The position numbers were made by a program, and so were the translations under genes. A stretch of DNA of 64,000 nt, taken from contig JACTVC010000015.1 of the NCBI GenBank assembly GCA_018417955.1, positions 211,862 through 275,861 on the forward strand. Reading direction: 5' to 3'. This DNA is from Laccaria trichodermophora. Lineage: Eukaryota > Basidiomycota > Agaricomycetes > Agaricales > Hydnangiaceae. A model generated the notes under the pieces. It made no database searches. It was not told the DNA's origin and was given only the letters and a program-made list of their open reading frames with translations. Below, in pieces: positions 44,281 through 57,279 of the stretch; the first letter of the stretch is position 1; every line of letters begins with the position of its first letter.

Positions 44281-46060
44281 TAAGTTCTCACTCAATTTTT
44301 ATGTTCTGGGACTTAAAAGAACCATCTAGTTATCAGAAAATACGGGCCCCATTTGCGAGAAGCTGCGCGTTGACGATCCAACTCGTTGAATTTTTTTCTG
44401 CAGGAGTCATCACCAAAAAACACAGATAATGAAATATTATTGTAAGTTCTTATTCTATTTCTACGTTCTGGGGCTCATAAAAACCGTTTAGTTAGTGGGA
44501 AACACGCACCTTATTTGCGAGAAGCTGCGCGCCGACGATCCAACTCGTCAAATTTTTTTGGGGGGAGACATCACCAAAAAACATGGATAATGTAATATCA
44601 TTGTAAGTTCACATTCGATTTTTACGTTCTGGGGCTCATTGGAACCGTCTAGCTAGTGGAGAACATGCGCACCATTTGCGAGAGGCTGCGCATCGACGAT
44701 CCAACTCGTCGAACTTTTTTTTGGGGAGACATCACCAAAAAACACGGATAATGCGATATTACTGTAAGTTCTCATTCGATTTTTACGTTCTGGGGCTTAT
44801 AAAAACTGTTTATCTAGTGGGAGACACGCGGTCTGTTTGTGAGAAGCTGCGCGTTGACGATTGAACTCATCACGATGCTTTTGGGGGGAGACATCACCAA
44901 AAAATAAAAGAGCATGTCATATCTTTGTAAGTTCTGACTCAATCTTTACGTTCTGGGGCTCATTATAACCGTTTAGTTAGTGGGAAACACGAGCCCAGTT
45001 TGCGAGAAGCTGTGCCCTTGACGTTCGAACTCGTCGCGATGCTTTTGAGGGGGACAACACCAAAAACACAGAGCATGTCATATCTTGGTAAGTTCTTGCT
45101 CGATTTTTACGTTCTTAAACTTATTGGAACCGTTAAATTAGTGGAAAACACGGGCCCAGTTTGCGAGAAGCTGCACCTTGACATTCGAACTTGTCAGAAG
45201 TTTTTTGGGGGAGACATCAGCAAAAAACACTAATAATGCAATATTATGGTGAGTTCTGAATCAATTTTTATGTTTTGGGGCTCATAAGAACCGCCTAGTT
45301 AGTGGAAAATACGGGCCCAGTTTGCGAAAAACTGCGCATCGACGTTCAAGCTCGTCGCAAGTGTTTTGGGGAGACATCACCAAAAAAGGCAGATAATGCA
45401 GTATTATGGTAAGTTTTTACTCGACTTTTACGGTTTGGGACTCATAAGAACCGCCTAGTCAGTGGGAAACATGGTCCCCGTTTGCGAGAAGCTGCATCTC
45501 GCCGTTTGTGCTTGTCGCAAGTCTTTCGGGGGGGCATCACCAAAAAATACAAGCCATGCAGTATTATCGTAAGTTCTTCTTCAGTTTATATGTTCTTGGG
45601 CTCAAAAGAACCGCATAGCTAGTGGGAATGACAGTCCCCATTTGCGAGAAGTGGCGCGTCGATATTCGAGCTCGCCACAAGCTTTTTCGGTGAGACATCA
45701 CCAAAGAATGCAGGTCACACAATATTATCGTAAGTTATCACTCAATTTCCATGTTCTTGGGCTCAAAAGAACCATCTAGCTAGTGGGAAACACGAGTTCT
45801 ATTTGCGAGAAGCGGCGCATTGATATTCGAGCTCGTCGCAAGCTTTTTCGGGGAGACATCAGCAAAAAACACAGATAATGGAATATTATTGTAAGTTCTT
45901 CATCGATTTTTATATTCTGGGGCTCCTATGAACCACCTATCTAGTGAGAAACATGGGCATCATTTTTGAGGAGCTGTGTGTCGAAGTTCCAGCTTGTCTC
46001 AAGCTTTTTCGGGGGGTCATCACCAAAAACACAGTAAGTATGTCATGTTATTGTAAAACA
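44221..46060 (+). repeat. left arm of P3: about 12 tandem units of ~161 bp
   Basis: TAAGTTC marks the units at about 44282, 44442, 44603, 44765, 44927, 45089, 45412, 45570, 45731 and 45892 (one unit has GTGAGTTC at about 45250). Each unit reads GTAAGTTCT..., TTCTGGGGCTCATAAGAACC, TAGTTAGTGGGAAACACG, TTTGCGAGAAGCTGCGC, GGGGAGACATCACCAAAAAA, ACACAGATAATG. Confidence 0.9.
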
Positions 46061-46324
46061 TGTTAATGTGTTATATTCTGTTGTAAAACTTGTTAATAAT
46101 GTGTGATATACCCCTATATTGCTAACATCCAAGTAATATGGGATTGCTGAGGGGGAGGAGGGGGAGATGTTCTCTCAGCCAGCAGAGACTGTTTGGCAAT
46201 GTGGCGTTGGCGAGGCAGGAACAAACAAGGGTCCAATAGGGTCGAAAAGACCCTCCAGGAACGTGAGCCAAACAAAGCGGCAAACGCCGCCGCGCGGAGG
46301 GAGCGTCTTTATCTAGGCTCGTGA

Positions 46325-46370
46325 CCAGCCGTTTCTTCAAACTCCGCAAGCTACGTTCAGAAACGGCTGG
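46325..46370. repeat. hairpin at the centre of P3
   Basis: CCAGCCGTTTCT and AGAAACGGCTGG are perfect reverse complements separated by 22 nt, at the symmetry point of the palindrome. Confidence 0.85.
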
Positions 46371-46679
46371 GAGTTACGGTTGCACATTTAGAGAGTCCCC
46401 CCGTAGCGTTGGCGGGAACTCCACGGTAGGATTTTGACGTTTGACTTCTCTCGGCGCTCCATCACCCCGCGGCGTTTGCCGATTTGTGTCCTGTTGGTGT
46501 CCTGTATCCTGTTTGGACCCTGTTTGTTCACGCACTACAGTGCTGGCTTAGAGAACACTTCTCTGACCTCCCCCTCAGCAATCTCATGTTCCGTAGATGT
46601 TAGTAATATGGATGTATAATACACACACATTATCAACATGTTTTACAAATATCACACATTATTAACAAAATATCACACA

Positions 46680-47830
46680 AGAACATGCCGTGCTTTTTAG
46701 TATTGACCCCCAAAAGCATTGTGACGAGCTCGAACGCGGATGTGCGGGTTCTAAAAAATGATGCCCATGTTTCCCACTAACTACGTGGTTCCTATAAGCC
46801 ACAGAACATAAAAAACCAAGCAAGAGCTTACAATAGTATGACATGGTTTGTGTTTTTTTGGTGATGACACCCCAAAAAAGCTTGCGACGAGCGCAAACGT
46901 CAATGTGCAACTTCTAAAAAACTAGGCCCATGTTTCCCACTGAGTAGGCAATTCCTATGAGCCCAAGAACATAAAAATTGAGCAAGAACTTACAATCATA
47001 TTGCATTATCTATGTTTTTTGGTGATGTTGCAAAAGCATTGCGACAAGTTCAAACTTCGACGCGTAGCTTCTCGCAAATGGGCCGTGCATTTCCCACTAG
47101 CTAGACGGCTCCCATAATCCCCAGAGCATAGAAATTGAGGAACGACTTACAATGATATGACGGGCTGTGTTTTTTTGTGATGTCTCCATCAAAAGCATTG
47201 CGAAGAGGACGAATGTCGATGCGTAGCTTTTTCAGAAAAGGCCAAAGTTTCCTACTAACTAGATGGTTCGTATGAGCCCCAGAATGTAGGAATTGAATGA
47301 GAACCCACAATAATATGCCATATTCTATGAATTTTGATGAAGTGCCACCCCAAGGCATTGCGACAAGTTGGATGTGTGGCTTCTCACAAATGAAGCCCTT
47401 TTTTCACACTAACTGGGTGGTCCCTATGAGCCCCAGAACATAAAATTTGAACAGGAACTTACAATGACATGACATGCCCTGCATTTTGTAGTGATGACCC
47501 CCGAAAAAAACTTGCGACAAGTTAGAACATTGATGCGCAGCCTCTCAAAAATGATGCCCATGTTTATCACTGACTAGGCAGTTTTTTTGAGCCTCAAAAC
47601 GTAGAAATCGAGCAAGAACTTACAAAAATATGACATGCTCTGTGTCTTGTGGTGATGGCCCCTGAAAAAGCTTGTGATGAGCAGGAATATCACCGCTCAG
47701 GTTTTCATAAACTGGGCCTGTGTTTCTCACTAACTAGATGGTTTCTATGAGCCCCAGAATGTAAAAATTGAGCAATAACTTACAGTAATATTCCATTATC
47801 TGTGTTTTTTAATGGTGGACTTGGTGACTA
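46680..47830 (-). repeat. right arm of P3: about 7 inverted tandem units
   Basis: The units are the reverse complement of the left-arm unit (GCAAGAACTTACAAT, ATGAGCCCCAGAACATAAA, TTTTTTGGTGATG), spaced about 150-162 bp, and more diverged than the left arm. Confidence 0.88.
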
Positions 47831-48113
47831 CTTACTTCACATGATACATGGCTTCCTATTGAGTTATGAGTAGATTGCGACCCCCAAGTAGCACAGTACG
47901 TGAAGAGACAGACATATGAAGGGATCTTTGAGGACACGTTGAAGCCTTGACCCAACCTTGACCAAAGATGCAGGAGAAGCCATGAGAGAGTCTAGACCAG
48001 CAGCGGCACAGATGCAAATGCAAATCCTACCGTGGAGTTCCTGCCAACCTTACCCCCCATGGGAAGTCTGACTTCATCAAATTCGCACAATCTACATACA
48101 ATGACAGGTTTCA
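47831..48113. other. gene-poor junction between P3 and the DUF6589 gene
   Basis: It contains, at about 48020-48050, an inverted copy of a ~28-bp segment from the P3 centre (core GGAACTCCACGGTAGGATTT at about 46415-46435). Otherwise I see nothing. Confidence 0.5.
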
Positions 48114-51100
48114 TCACTCATCCTCCTCATCCTCGCTGTCCTCTTCCATAACGTCATCTTCAATTTCGACTTCATCCATGTCAAGAGCCACATCGGCTGC
48201 CATTGAGACCGTAACCATGGTCTCAGAGTCTCGGAGACCACTCTCTACATCATCCAGGTAGCCAACGACATTTTCGACCTCATTGCGTGCTTTGTCACAA
48301 ATTCCACCACCGTCGAGTTCTGTAGCAGAACAGGGGACATGGGTTATGAACTCCAGCCCTTGAGCTGTCTCCAAGGGAGTTTGGGCAGAAACTGTGGGAC
48401 CAGCATTCGAGTGAGTGGCTGAAATATTGGTATTCATTGCAGCTGCTATTGATCCCGGAATGACAGGCTTCATTTTACGGCGAGTCTGAAGTTGTGTGAA
48501 GGCACCATTGTACTCGGACATGGGATTCCTCACGCCTTCGCAGAGGCTTTCAAGTCCCATGGTGATGACATCTTTGACTGGGCTGTCGTCATCGTCGAGG
48601 GTGCGTCCATTCTTAATCTGGTAGATATTGTTCTCATGAAGGCTCTGCATCAGGGTGCGGATATCGTCGGTAAGGTCGGCGGGGGCATGATGTGTTCCTT
48701 GGTCAGATCCTAGTATGTCGTTGAAGCTTTTCGCAAGCTTTCGCAGGACATCGACACACGGCGAGATCCACTCAAGCCACTCCCATGTCGCATTTGCTCC
48801 GTGAGCCTTGTAGAATACCTGTAAAGGCTATATTAGTGGTTATCCCCCTATGAGAATGTAACAATGACTTACTTTAATCCAATAATTAAGATGTTCTTGC
48901 ATTAGATTGACTTCCACCCAGCTGTTGGGATGCCCAGTGGGATTAATGAGCCAATTATTCAAGACTATCTTCCTGGAGACAATCATCAGCCCAACGAGCA
49001 TGGAAGAAGGCAGCTTTTCAGAACATACTGAACCTCACTACTCCAGACCTTTGTTAGATTGTGGATCAAGTGCAACATTTCGTGTGCATATTTTGACCGA
49101 CCATTGCCACGAAAACTAAGTGCCCATGTTTTCAAGACAAGAAGCACTCGACCCGAGTCCCCTGCTTTCACTGCATCGCTGAACTCACGAGAAATTAAAG
49201 CATCCCGTAAGAACAGAACAGCATTTTCAAAGACTACATCTCCCGTGGATGTTGCATCAGTTTCTTTCTTATCCCGTTCTGATCGAGCACGTTCCTGGCA
49301 TAACTTTGTAACCACAGAAGTCTGTGCAAACCTATCATAGACCTGACCAGCATGCTTTTCCAGTGACTTCCAAGTGCCGAATTTGGTGAGGTACACATCA
49401 AGGGTATCGACTCCAGCCACGATGAGAAGACAATGGAGTACGCGGGCATAGAGTGAAACAAAAATGAGATCGCGACAAACACGGAAGGAGGGGAGAGATG
49501 TCAATGTGATCGGCAGCCAGTTGAGCCGGGTGTTATGAAACCAGAGGGAACCAGGATTCCGAGCTCCAGAATTGGGTTTACCAAAGTGCGTGAAAAGCAT
49601 TCCCGTGGCATCAGCAATTTTACCATGGAAAAGACCCTGAAGCCACACTGAACCGAAAAATGCGTTGTAGCCATGTTCTTGGCCAGCGCGAATGTTTTTG
49701 ATGGCACGGAAGCGTGCCAGGGAGAGTTGGTCACCCCCATGAAGACGAACTTGCTTCCAAAAATTGGGGTTTGATTTGTTAAGCTGAAGTTCCTTAACAA
49801 TAGCAGCGTCAACTGCTATATTGCCAGCTATGGATGACTCATCGATATTCCACGTTGGTAATGGGTGAAGTTCAGTAGTGTGGAGTTCAATCTTGTCCTC
49901 AGTAACTGGCTGATATTTCTCCAGGTCGGCCTCGAATTTCTTGAAAGCCTTTCCACCATTCTTCACAATGATGCGAAGGATTGTGAAGACTAAATGTTTT
50001 TGAAAAGCTGTGGCTTCGTCTGCACTGAGGAGGACATCATTGAGCGTGAGCTTTTCCACATTGAGAAAGCGGGCTTGAAAATCGTCAACGTTGAGGTCAG
50101 CAACCTGAGCTCCAAATAATGGTAGCAGTGTTGCACATGTACCATTCTCCTGCGAATCTAAGGTTGTTTCAGTAATCAAGCCACAAGTAGTTTAAAGGAG
50201 TTTACCATGATGGCCGATGAGTTGCTCTGCATTACAAAACATCATATTGATGTTATCATAGACCGTAGAGTAGAGTCCGTGTTTGGCAATCAACCTTGCG
50301 CATGCACGCATTGACTCAGATAGTTGTCGAAGTGTGCCTGTGTAGCGAGATGTATAATTTTCGGTTGGGGGAGAGCCTAAGCAGGGAGCCTTGGCCCCTT
50401 GGTCAAGTCGTTCATCGGTGGAGTCATTGGGATGGCTGGTGGAAGTGGTCTTGGTTGCAGGGGTTTCACCAAGCGAGGTCTTCTTTTTCCATTCACGGTG
50501 TTCATTCTTGGTGATAAGATTTGTGTAGCTTTCACAAAGCCCAAGGGTTGAGAGAACAGATATTGTCTGCCTTTGGGCTCCCATGGCATAAAGATAAAGC
50601 ACCATCATACGCTTTGATAAATTGTTGGAATGACTATACTCTCCAAGACATGCAAGAGCAGTTGACGTAATGACCTTATTGAAGATTGTCAAGAAATTCA
50701 CAAAGAAAGCATAGATAACCTTACCGTTTTGGTCTGTCCTTGCCGTCTCTCAGTGTGCTTATCTTCTGCGTGAGGAGATGTGGTCAAGGCTTTCAGCACT
50801 TGCATTGCCACTGGAGCAGTTTCTAGAAGCTGATCATGGATTTTTGTGTAGCTGAAGGAGTCGACAAGGTCTTGATCAACCACCTTACCCAGCGTCTGAA
50901 GGAGTTTGGACTGTGTTACATTGCGGGCATCATGAGCAACTTGACTTGCTGTAAAGTGAACTGCCCACTCGACAACCTCATCTCTCCCTGTATCACTGTT
51001 ATGTGAAGAGACCCACCAGTCCAGGATTTGCGTCGCCTCCCCCTGATGTTTGAAAAACTCCTGCCATCGAATATTCCCCTGCTTTGCCTCGGGGTCAAAG

Positions 51101-51480
51101 ATAAACTTGAGATATTGCCCAAGCCGCAAACCCTTTGACCTCAGAAATTCATGCACCTCCCCAAGATCCCTTTTCTCCTTCGCCTCCTGATCAAGTGAGA
51201 GCTGTTTCTTGCTAGCATCTGCCCTTGCCTTTTTTTTTCTTGCAGACTTCTCTTGGCACTTTCTTGCCTTCTCTGTCGGGTCACCAACAACAGGACTGCT
51301 CATAACTGGACCACTTGAGGGCATTGATATCACTGTTGACTTTGTTGGGGTGGCTTCTTGACCAGCTACATCCAGAGTTTCAGATCGAGGTCTCAAATCC
51401 AAGCTGTAGATAGGGATTGGAATGTCCTCTTCATCACTCCAGCTTGAGATGGGGGATAATGAAGAAAATCGGTTCGCCAT
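48114..51480 (-). CDS. DUF6589 domain protein, multi-exon
   Basis: Starts at ATG 51480 (MANRFSSLSPISSWSDEED). Exon 1 is 51480-50725, exon 2 50674-50206, exon 3 starts at 50157 and runs to about 49025, then two or more exons to the stop at 48114, roughly 950 residues in all. The N-terminal part is charged (KARKCQEKSARKKKARADAS). The central DUF6589 core has WNIDESSIAGN, LHGGDQLSLARFRAIKNIR, FFGSVWLQGLFHGKIADATG, FHNTRLNWLPITLTSL and YAHEMLHLIHNL, and the C-terminal tail is acidic (MEEDSEDEEDE). This domain is very common in Agaricomycetes and has no established function. Conserved acidic residues in NIDES, GGDQL and AHEM could form a nuclease-like centre, but that is speculation. All splice joins keep the frame and I see no premature stop. 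It is divergent from the RecQ-like gene 135 bp away. Confidence 0.85.
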
Positions 51481-51615
51481 TGTGAGAGAGTATTAAGCTG
51501 ATGACCCAGAGAGTACATGAAGAAGAGGTGGAAGCTAAAAAAAATGTGATGCGAAGTGTCAATGATCTGTTAATTGCCCTCTCATTCTCAATCTCCTAAT
51601 CATACTAGTACAGTC
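51481..51615. promoter_or_regulatory. bidirectional intergenic region of the DUF6589-RecQ-like pair
   Basis: 135 bp separate the two start codons (51480 minus, 51616 plus). Both core promoters must be here. The arrangement suggests joint expression of a two-gene module. Confidence 0.55.
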
Positions 51616-52409
51616 ATGCCCCTACCCCGTCACTCTCAGTCCAAGGCGAAGGCCAAGAAACCTGCAGCGCCAATACACAGTAAAGGGTGGTCTGGCTTAA
51701 AGTTGCAGGACCTCGTCAATTTCAGGGAAAAGCTAGCTGAAAAATACAAACACACCCTTCATGAATTCCAACACAACGCCATCCAAGCACAGCTGCTTCG
51801 AAAAGATGCCGTCGTGCATGCAGGAACAGGTTCAGGCAAGACCACAATAGCCGCTGGCCCCCATGCCCACGAAAAAGTAAAAGGCATGGGAACATTCATG
51901 GTATCGCCGTTGATTGCACTACAAGAAGAACAGGTGAGTTTGCAGCACCAAGAACCGAAGTAATAGACTTACGAAACTGCAAAAGGTCTTGACTTTCTGA
52001 GATGAGTCCGGACTGACAGCAATAGCAGTCAACTCAACCCATGGGGGATGCACAGATGAGATCATGGCCATGGGTTCCACTGGCTCTTTGTAAAAAGTCA
52101 ACGCTGACCACCTGCATCAGGAAATCTGTGAGGGCAAATGGCAAATGGTCCTGCTCTCACCTGAAATCATCTTGTCAAAACGCTTTGTCAAAAATGTTCT
52201 TCATAACCCTGAGATGAGCCGAAGGGTCTTGTCAGTTGTTATTGACGAAGCCCATGTCGTCTCCCACTGGGGAGTGGGCTTTCGCAAGCAATATGGTTCA
52301 TTAGGCATCCTCCGTGCGCTTCTACCAAGAGGAACACCTTTCGTTGCGATGTCAGCCACACTATCCCCACGAGTCAGAAAGGATGTACTGTCGAAACTTC
52401 AATTTCATG

Positions 52410-52909
52410 CAAGGGGGTCCAGGGATCTGAATGCCGGACCAGGGGTTGGGGAGGGGGGTGGGTCCTCGAGCTCTTAAAAAAATTTGCTACTCAGGCCAAA
52501 AACTGGCCAAATGGCCATCAATTTCACTCTCAGTTTCTCTTCAGCTATTCTAATGTGCTTTACACAGTCTACAGACACATCTCTGACTCATAACTAATAA
52601 TCTTTTAATCTTTTTCTTCATTTATGCCAAATAACACATGACTGGCCAACCATTACACTATAGTGCATCTTTGGATTTTAACCAAATGAGAACTGAAATG
52701 CCTTTTTGTGACTTATGTAGGCACACTGATATATTTTTGTGCTTCTCCCACCTCTTGAAAACCAAAAATGTGATATGTTTTTTTTTGTAGTTGCCTTTTT
52801 CAGTCTGACATTTCCATTTTAGGAAGGAGGGGTGGGGGGGTGGTCATGTCCCATGGCTTAAAAAAATTTACCGACCCCATGTAATTTTTAAGGTCCTTGG
52901 GCCCCCTTG
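52410..52909. mobile_element. hAT-type MITE, 500 bp
   Basis: The ends CAAGGGGGTCCAGGGA and, inverted, CAAGGGGGCCCAAGGA are flanked by a perfect 8-bp duplication ATTTCATG (52402-52409 and 52910-52917). The interior is noncoding, with further inverted sections (GGGGAGGGGGGTGGG / CCACCCCTCC). The 8-bp TSD and CA(A)GGG ends fit a non-autonomous hAT relative. It sits in a helicase exon. Confidence 0.93.
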
Positions 52910-53989
52910 ATTTCATGAAGACTACGTGGACCTATCAATCGGAAATGATAGACAAAATGTATCACTTGTGGTTCGCGCCATCCAAAACCTGTTGAACACT
53001 TACAGCGATCTTGATTTCTTGATCCCGGCAAATGTTCAGCAACCTGAAGACATCAAGAAAACATTCCTCTACGTCGACCAAATCAGTACCCAAATCGAAA
53101 TCGAGGACAGACTGTACAGCCGCTTACCAGAGTCTTTTCAAGATCGGGGAGTTATCCGACCATATAGCGCCAGTTTTACAGCGGAACATCAAGCAGAAGT
53201 TATGGCCCTATTCAAAGCTGGCATCGTACGGATTTTGATTTGCACTGATGCGGCCGGAATGGTAAGCACCTGTTACTCGTGTTGGTCATTGTTCATACAC
53301 CTGTCCAGGGGTGCAACATACCCGACATAGATCTGGTGGTGCAATGGAAGCTACCCACATCAGTGTCCACGTTTGTACAACGTGCTGGCCGTGCAGCACA
53401 CGGTACCAGTCGGTCTGGCATTGCTGTGCTGCTCGTTGAAAAATCCGTGTACGAGGCTGACCTCTCGAGACTGGAGGAAGCTGTATCGACATCAGCAATC
53501 AAGAAAAAGGGCATTCGGCAATCATCTACATACCCTAAAGCAACAAAACAATATGCTCTTGAACATGGTGTCCTTCGTGGGGGGCCTTCGTTGAGTTCTG
53601 ATTCAACCTTGGGACAGAAGGATGTTCCCCTAGACTTGGTATCCATAGATGAGGGGTTGTATATGCTCGTCCAGACAGTAGTATGTCGGAGGAAGGTCCT
53701 GACAGCAATCTACGACAACTGTCAACCTTGTAAGTTGTAAGTTTCATTAGCCAAGTTGAATCGGTGTACTCACTATGACTCCAGCCCCAACTGTCCCTTG
53801 CTGCGATCTCTGTGATCCAACACTGCTCAACCAAACTCGGCCATCACCACCACCTCTCGTGAAGAAAGCGGCATCACTCAAACTTGGGTTGCCAAACGAG
53901 ACTGTTCGGATAGCGCTGGAAGATTGGCGTGATCGTCACAAGTACTCACAAGTCACACTATAGACTAACGGTACTCCACATGGTCAATT

Positions 53990-54350
53990 GTCCTATGGAC
54001 CATAGGGCCACCCCAATGGGCCCAATACAAAAGTACGTTATTGAATGTAGGTGGGCCCAATACATGCTTTTACATCTAGTTGGGATAGTGTGGCCCAATT
54101 GTGAACAGTATATATCTATGTAAATGCATATCCTAATGGTCAAGGTTGGGCCAAATTGCTAAGTAACATAACATTGTATGTTGGGCCGAAGGATTTTTCA
54201 TCGGTCCCTGCTACTATGCAGGAATATGCAAGGTTAGGGTTACCCTCCAATGTCGTTAAATTCATGAAATATGTGACAATTTGGGCCGGGTTCACCAACA
54301 CATTGTGGTATTGCCATGTAGGAAGTTGCAAGGTTAGGGTTACCCTCTAA
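53990..54350. repeat. left subterminal motif cluster of P2
   Basis: Variants of TTGGGCCCAAT occur near 54015, 54053, 54090, 54147, 54180 and 54283, and AGGTTAGGGTTACCCTC occurs twice (near 54230 and 54331). Confidence 0.72.
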
Positions 54351-54469
54351 CTTCAGATTTTGGCCAAGTTCAATGCTGGCAGATGCATGAATATGCAAAG
54401 TCAGTATTACACTCCGATGCTTCTACATTTGTGAAATATGTGTGGGTTCACTGCCAGCATTGTCACTGG

Positions 54470-54780
54470 AGGCAAGGACCATGGCAGTTGATGTTCAATT
54501 GGCTTACACCAGAGGCAAGGACCATGGCAGTTGATGTTCAACTGCCTTAAGGGCAGTTAACTGGCAGTTGATATGCCTGCTCTGGCAAGGAGGGCTGGGC
54601 TGGTGAAACTCAACTGCCAGTTAACTGCCCTAGTGCATGCCTCCGGTGTTAAGGGCAGTTAACTGGCAGTCGACATGCCTGCTCCGGCACAGAGGGCCGG
54701 GCTGGTGAAACTCAACTGCCAGTGAACTGCTCTTAAGGTAGTTGACTCTCAACTGCCTGGTGCATGCCTCTGGTGTGTGG
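54470..54780. repeat. local direct and inverted repeats of P2 (CAACTGCC motifs)
   Basis: A segment GGCTGGTGAAACTCAACTGC is present at about 54597 and 54709. GGCAAGGACCATGGCAGTTG occurs at about 54473 and 54516. Units containing TTAACTGCC and its complement GGCAGTTAA alternate, giving hairpin potential. Confidence 0.75.
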
Positions 54781-55099
54781 TATGGCCATGAAGAAATATG
54801 AAGGTCAGCATTGCCCTCCAATGTTTTGAAATTTATAGTCTCGGCTGGGTTCACTGCTGTTATAGTATGGAAATATGGGAATATGCAAGGTCAGTATTTA
54901 CCTCCTGCTTTCCATGTGCCATCTGGGAATATACAAGGGAATGTCAGGCAATGTTTCCAAAATGGCACACAATGTGTCTGGAAGCTTGAGCAATGTTTTT
55001 GGAAGGTCAAACACTGTTCCCAGCATGTCAAATGAGAATTTTGGCACTAACAACTGCTGAAATCCTGCATTTTCATGTGTATTTTGGGGATGCTGAACC

Positions 55100-56800
55100 A
55101 TAGTGCTCTGAAACTCTGGCCAAAAGTTTAACATGTCAGTGCTCCGAAGGTCCCAGCAAAAAATGTCCGAATTTGTCTAATATGCTGAACATTATTGCTC
55201 TGAAACTCCGGTGGAAATTTTAACATGTCAGTGCTCTGAAAATCCAGCCGATAAAATGTCCAAATTTGGCTTTGACATGCTAAATGTTAGTGCTCCGAAA
55301 CATCGGCTGAAAATTTAACATGTCAGTGCTCCGAAGGTCCTGGCAAAAAAATGTCTGAATTTGTTTTTAATATGCTGGACTTCATTGCTCCGAAACATCA
55401 ATTGAAAATTTAACATGTCAGTGCTCCGAAGGTCCTGGCGAAAAAATGCCCGAACTTTTCTTTAACATGCTGAATGTTAGTGCTCCGAAACATCGACCGA
55501 AAATTTAACATGTCAGTGCTCCGAAGGTCCTGGTGAAAAATGCCCGAAGTTATCTTTTTGTCTAACATGCTGAACTTCATTGTTCCGAAACATCAGCCAA
55601 AAATTTTACATGTCAGTGCTCTGAATGTCCCGGCAAAAAAATGTCCGAATTTGTCTTTAACATGCTGAATGGCAGTGCTCCGACATATTGGCTGAAAATT
55701 TAACATGTCAGTGCTTCGAAGGTCCCGGCGAAAAAATGTCCGAATTTGTCTTTAATATGCTGGACTTCATTGCTCTGAAACATCGACTGAGAATTAACAT
55801 GTCAGTGCTCCGAAGGTCCCGGTGAAAAAATTTCTGAATTTGTCTTCAACATGCTGAATGGCAGTGCTCCGAAATATTGGCCGAAAATTAACATGTCAGT
55901 GCTCCGAAGGTCCCGGCGAAAAAATGTCTGAATTTGTCTTCAACATACTGAATGGCAGTGCTCCGAAATATTGGCTGAAAAATTAACATGTCAGTGCTCC
56001 GAAGGTCCCGGCGAAAAAATGCCTGAATTTGTCTTTGGTACGTTGGACTTCATTGTGCCGAAACATTGGCCAAACATTCAACTTGTCAGTGCTCCGAAGA
56101 TCACGGCGAAAAAATGCCCAAATTTGTCTTTAATATGCTGGACTTCATTGCTCCGAAACATCAACTGAGAATTAACATGTCAGTGCTCCGAAGGTCCCAG
56201 CGAAAAAATTTCTGAATTTGTCTTCAACATGCTGAATGGCAGTGCTCCGAAATATTGGCCGAAAATTAACATGTCAGTGCTCCGAAGGTCCTGGCGAAAA
56301 AATGTCTGAATTTGTCTTCAACATACTGAATGGCAGTGCTCCGAAATATTGGCTGAAAAATTAACATGTCAGTGCTCCGAAGGTCCTGGCGAAAAAATGC
56401 CTGAATTTGTCTTTGGTACGTTGGACTTCATTGTGCCGAAACATTGGCCAAACGTTCAACTTGTCAGTGCTCCGAAGATCATGGCGAAAAAATGCCCAAA
56501 TTTGTCTTTAATGTGCTGGACTTCATTGTTCTGAAACATTGGCTGAAAATACAATATGTCAGTGCTCCGAAGGTCCTGGTGAAAAAATATCCGAATTTGT
56601 CTTTAACATGCTGAATATTATTGCTCCGAAACATCGGCCGAAAATTTAACATGTCAGTGCTCCGAAGGTCCCGGCGAAAAAATATCTGAATTTGTCTAAC
56701 ATGCTGAACGTCATTGCTCAGCTGAAAATTAACATGTCAGTGCTCCGAAGGTCCCAGTGAAAAAATGTCTGAATTTCTCTTTAACATGCTGAATGAACAG
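55100..56800 (+). repeat. left satellite arm of P2
   Basis: About 18 units near 90-100 bp, each with AACATGTCAGTGCTCCGAAG, GTCCCGGCGAAAAAATGTC, CGAATTTGTCTTTAACATGC and TGCTCCGAAACATCGGCCG. A higher-order 378-bp duplication is visible (55971 onward repeated at 56349). Confidence 0.9.
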
Positions 56801-57279
56801 GGTGCACATATCCCCTGGAAGGTAACACAATGTTCCCGGAAGCATTTCGGCACTGACAGCTGCCTAAACATTTTATTTTGATATGTATTTTGGGAGATCA
56901 AAAATATTGGATGATAGGTATATTCTTTGGGAGGCCAAGCAATGTTCTCGGAATGTCAGGCAATGTTTCCAGAAGCTAAAGCAATGTTTCTGGAAGGTCA
57001 AACAAGAACTTCAGCACTAAAAACTGTCCAGGCCCTTCACTTTCACCTCTATTTTTGTGTATTGAACATATTGGATGATAGTAATGAGTGCACATATTCC
57101 CCGGAAGGTCAGACAATGTTCATGGAAGTATTTTGGCACTGACAGCTGTTGAAACCTTTTATTTCAACATGCATTTCAGAACATGATGATAAGTATGTTC
57201 TTTGGGACATCAAGCAATGTTCCTGGAAGGCCAAACAATGTTTCTGGAACGTCACACAATGCTTTCAGAAGGTCTCATA

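Larger units (their letters stand above)
44221..47830. mobile_element. third long palindrome with ~161-bp tandem-repeat arms (P3)
   Basis: The left arm (44221-46060) and right arm (46680-47830) are built of the same unit in opposite orientation around a GC-rich centre whose own halves are inverted (46125-46600), with a perfect 12-bp hairpin stem at 46325-46370. The overall plan equals P1 and P2, but the unit sequence is unrelated and I could not find terminal repeats or a TSD, so the true borders are uncertain. No protein-coding gene is supported inside. Confidence 0.65.
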
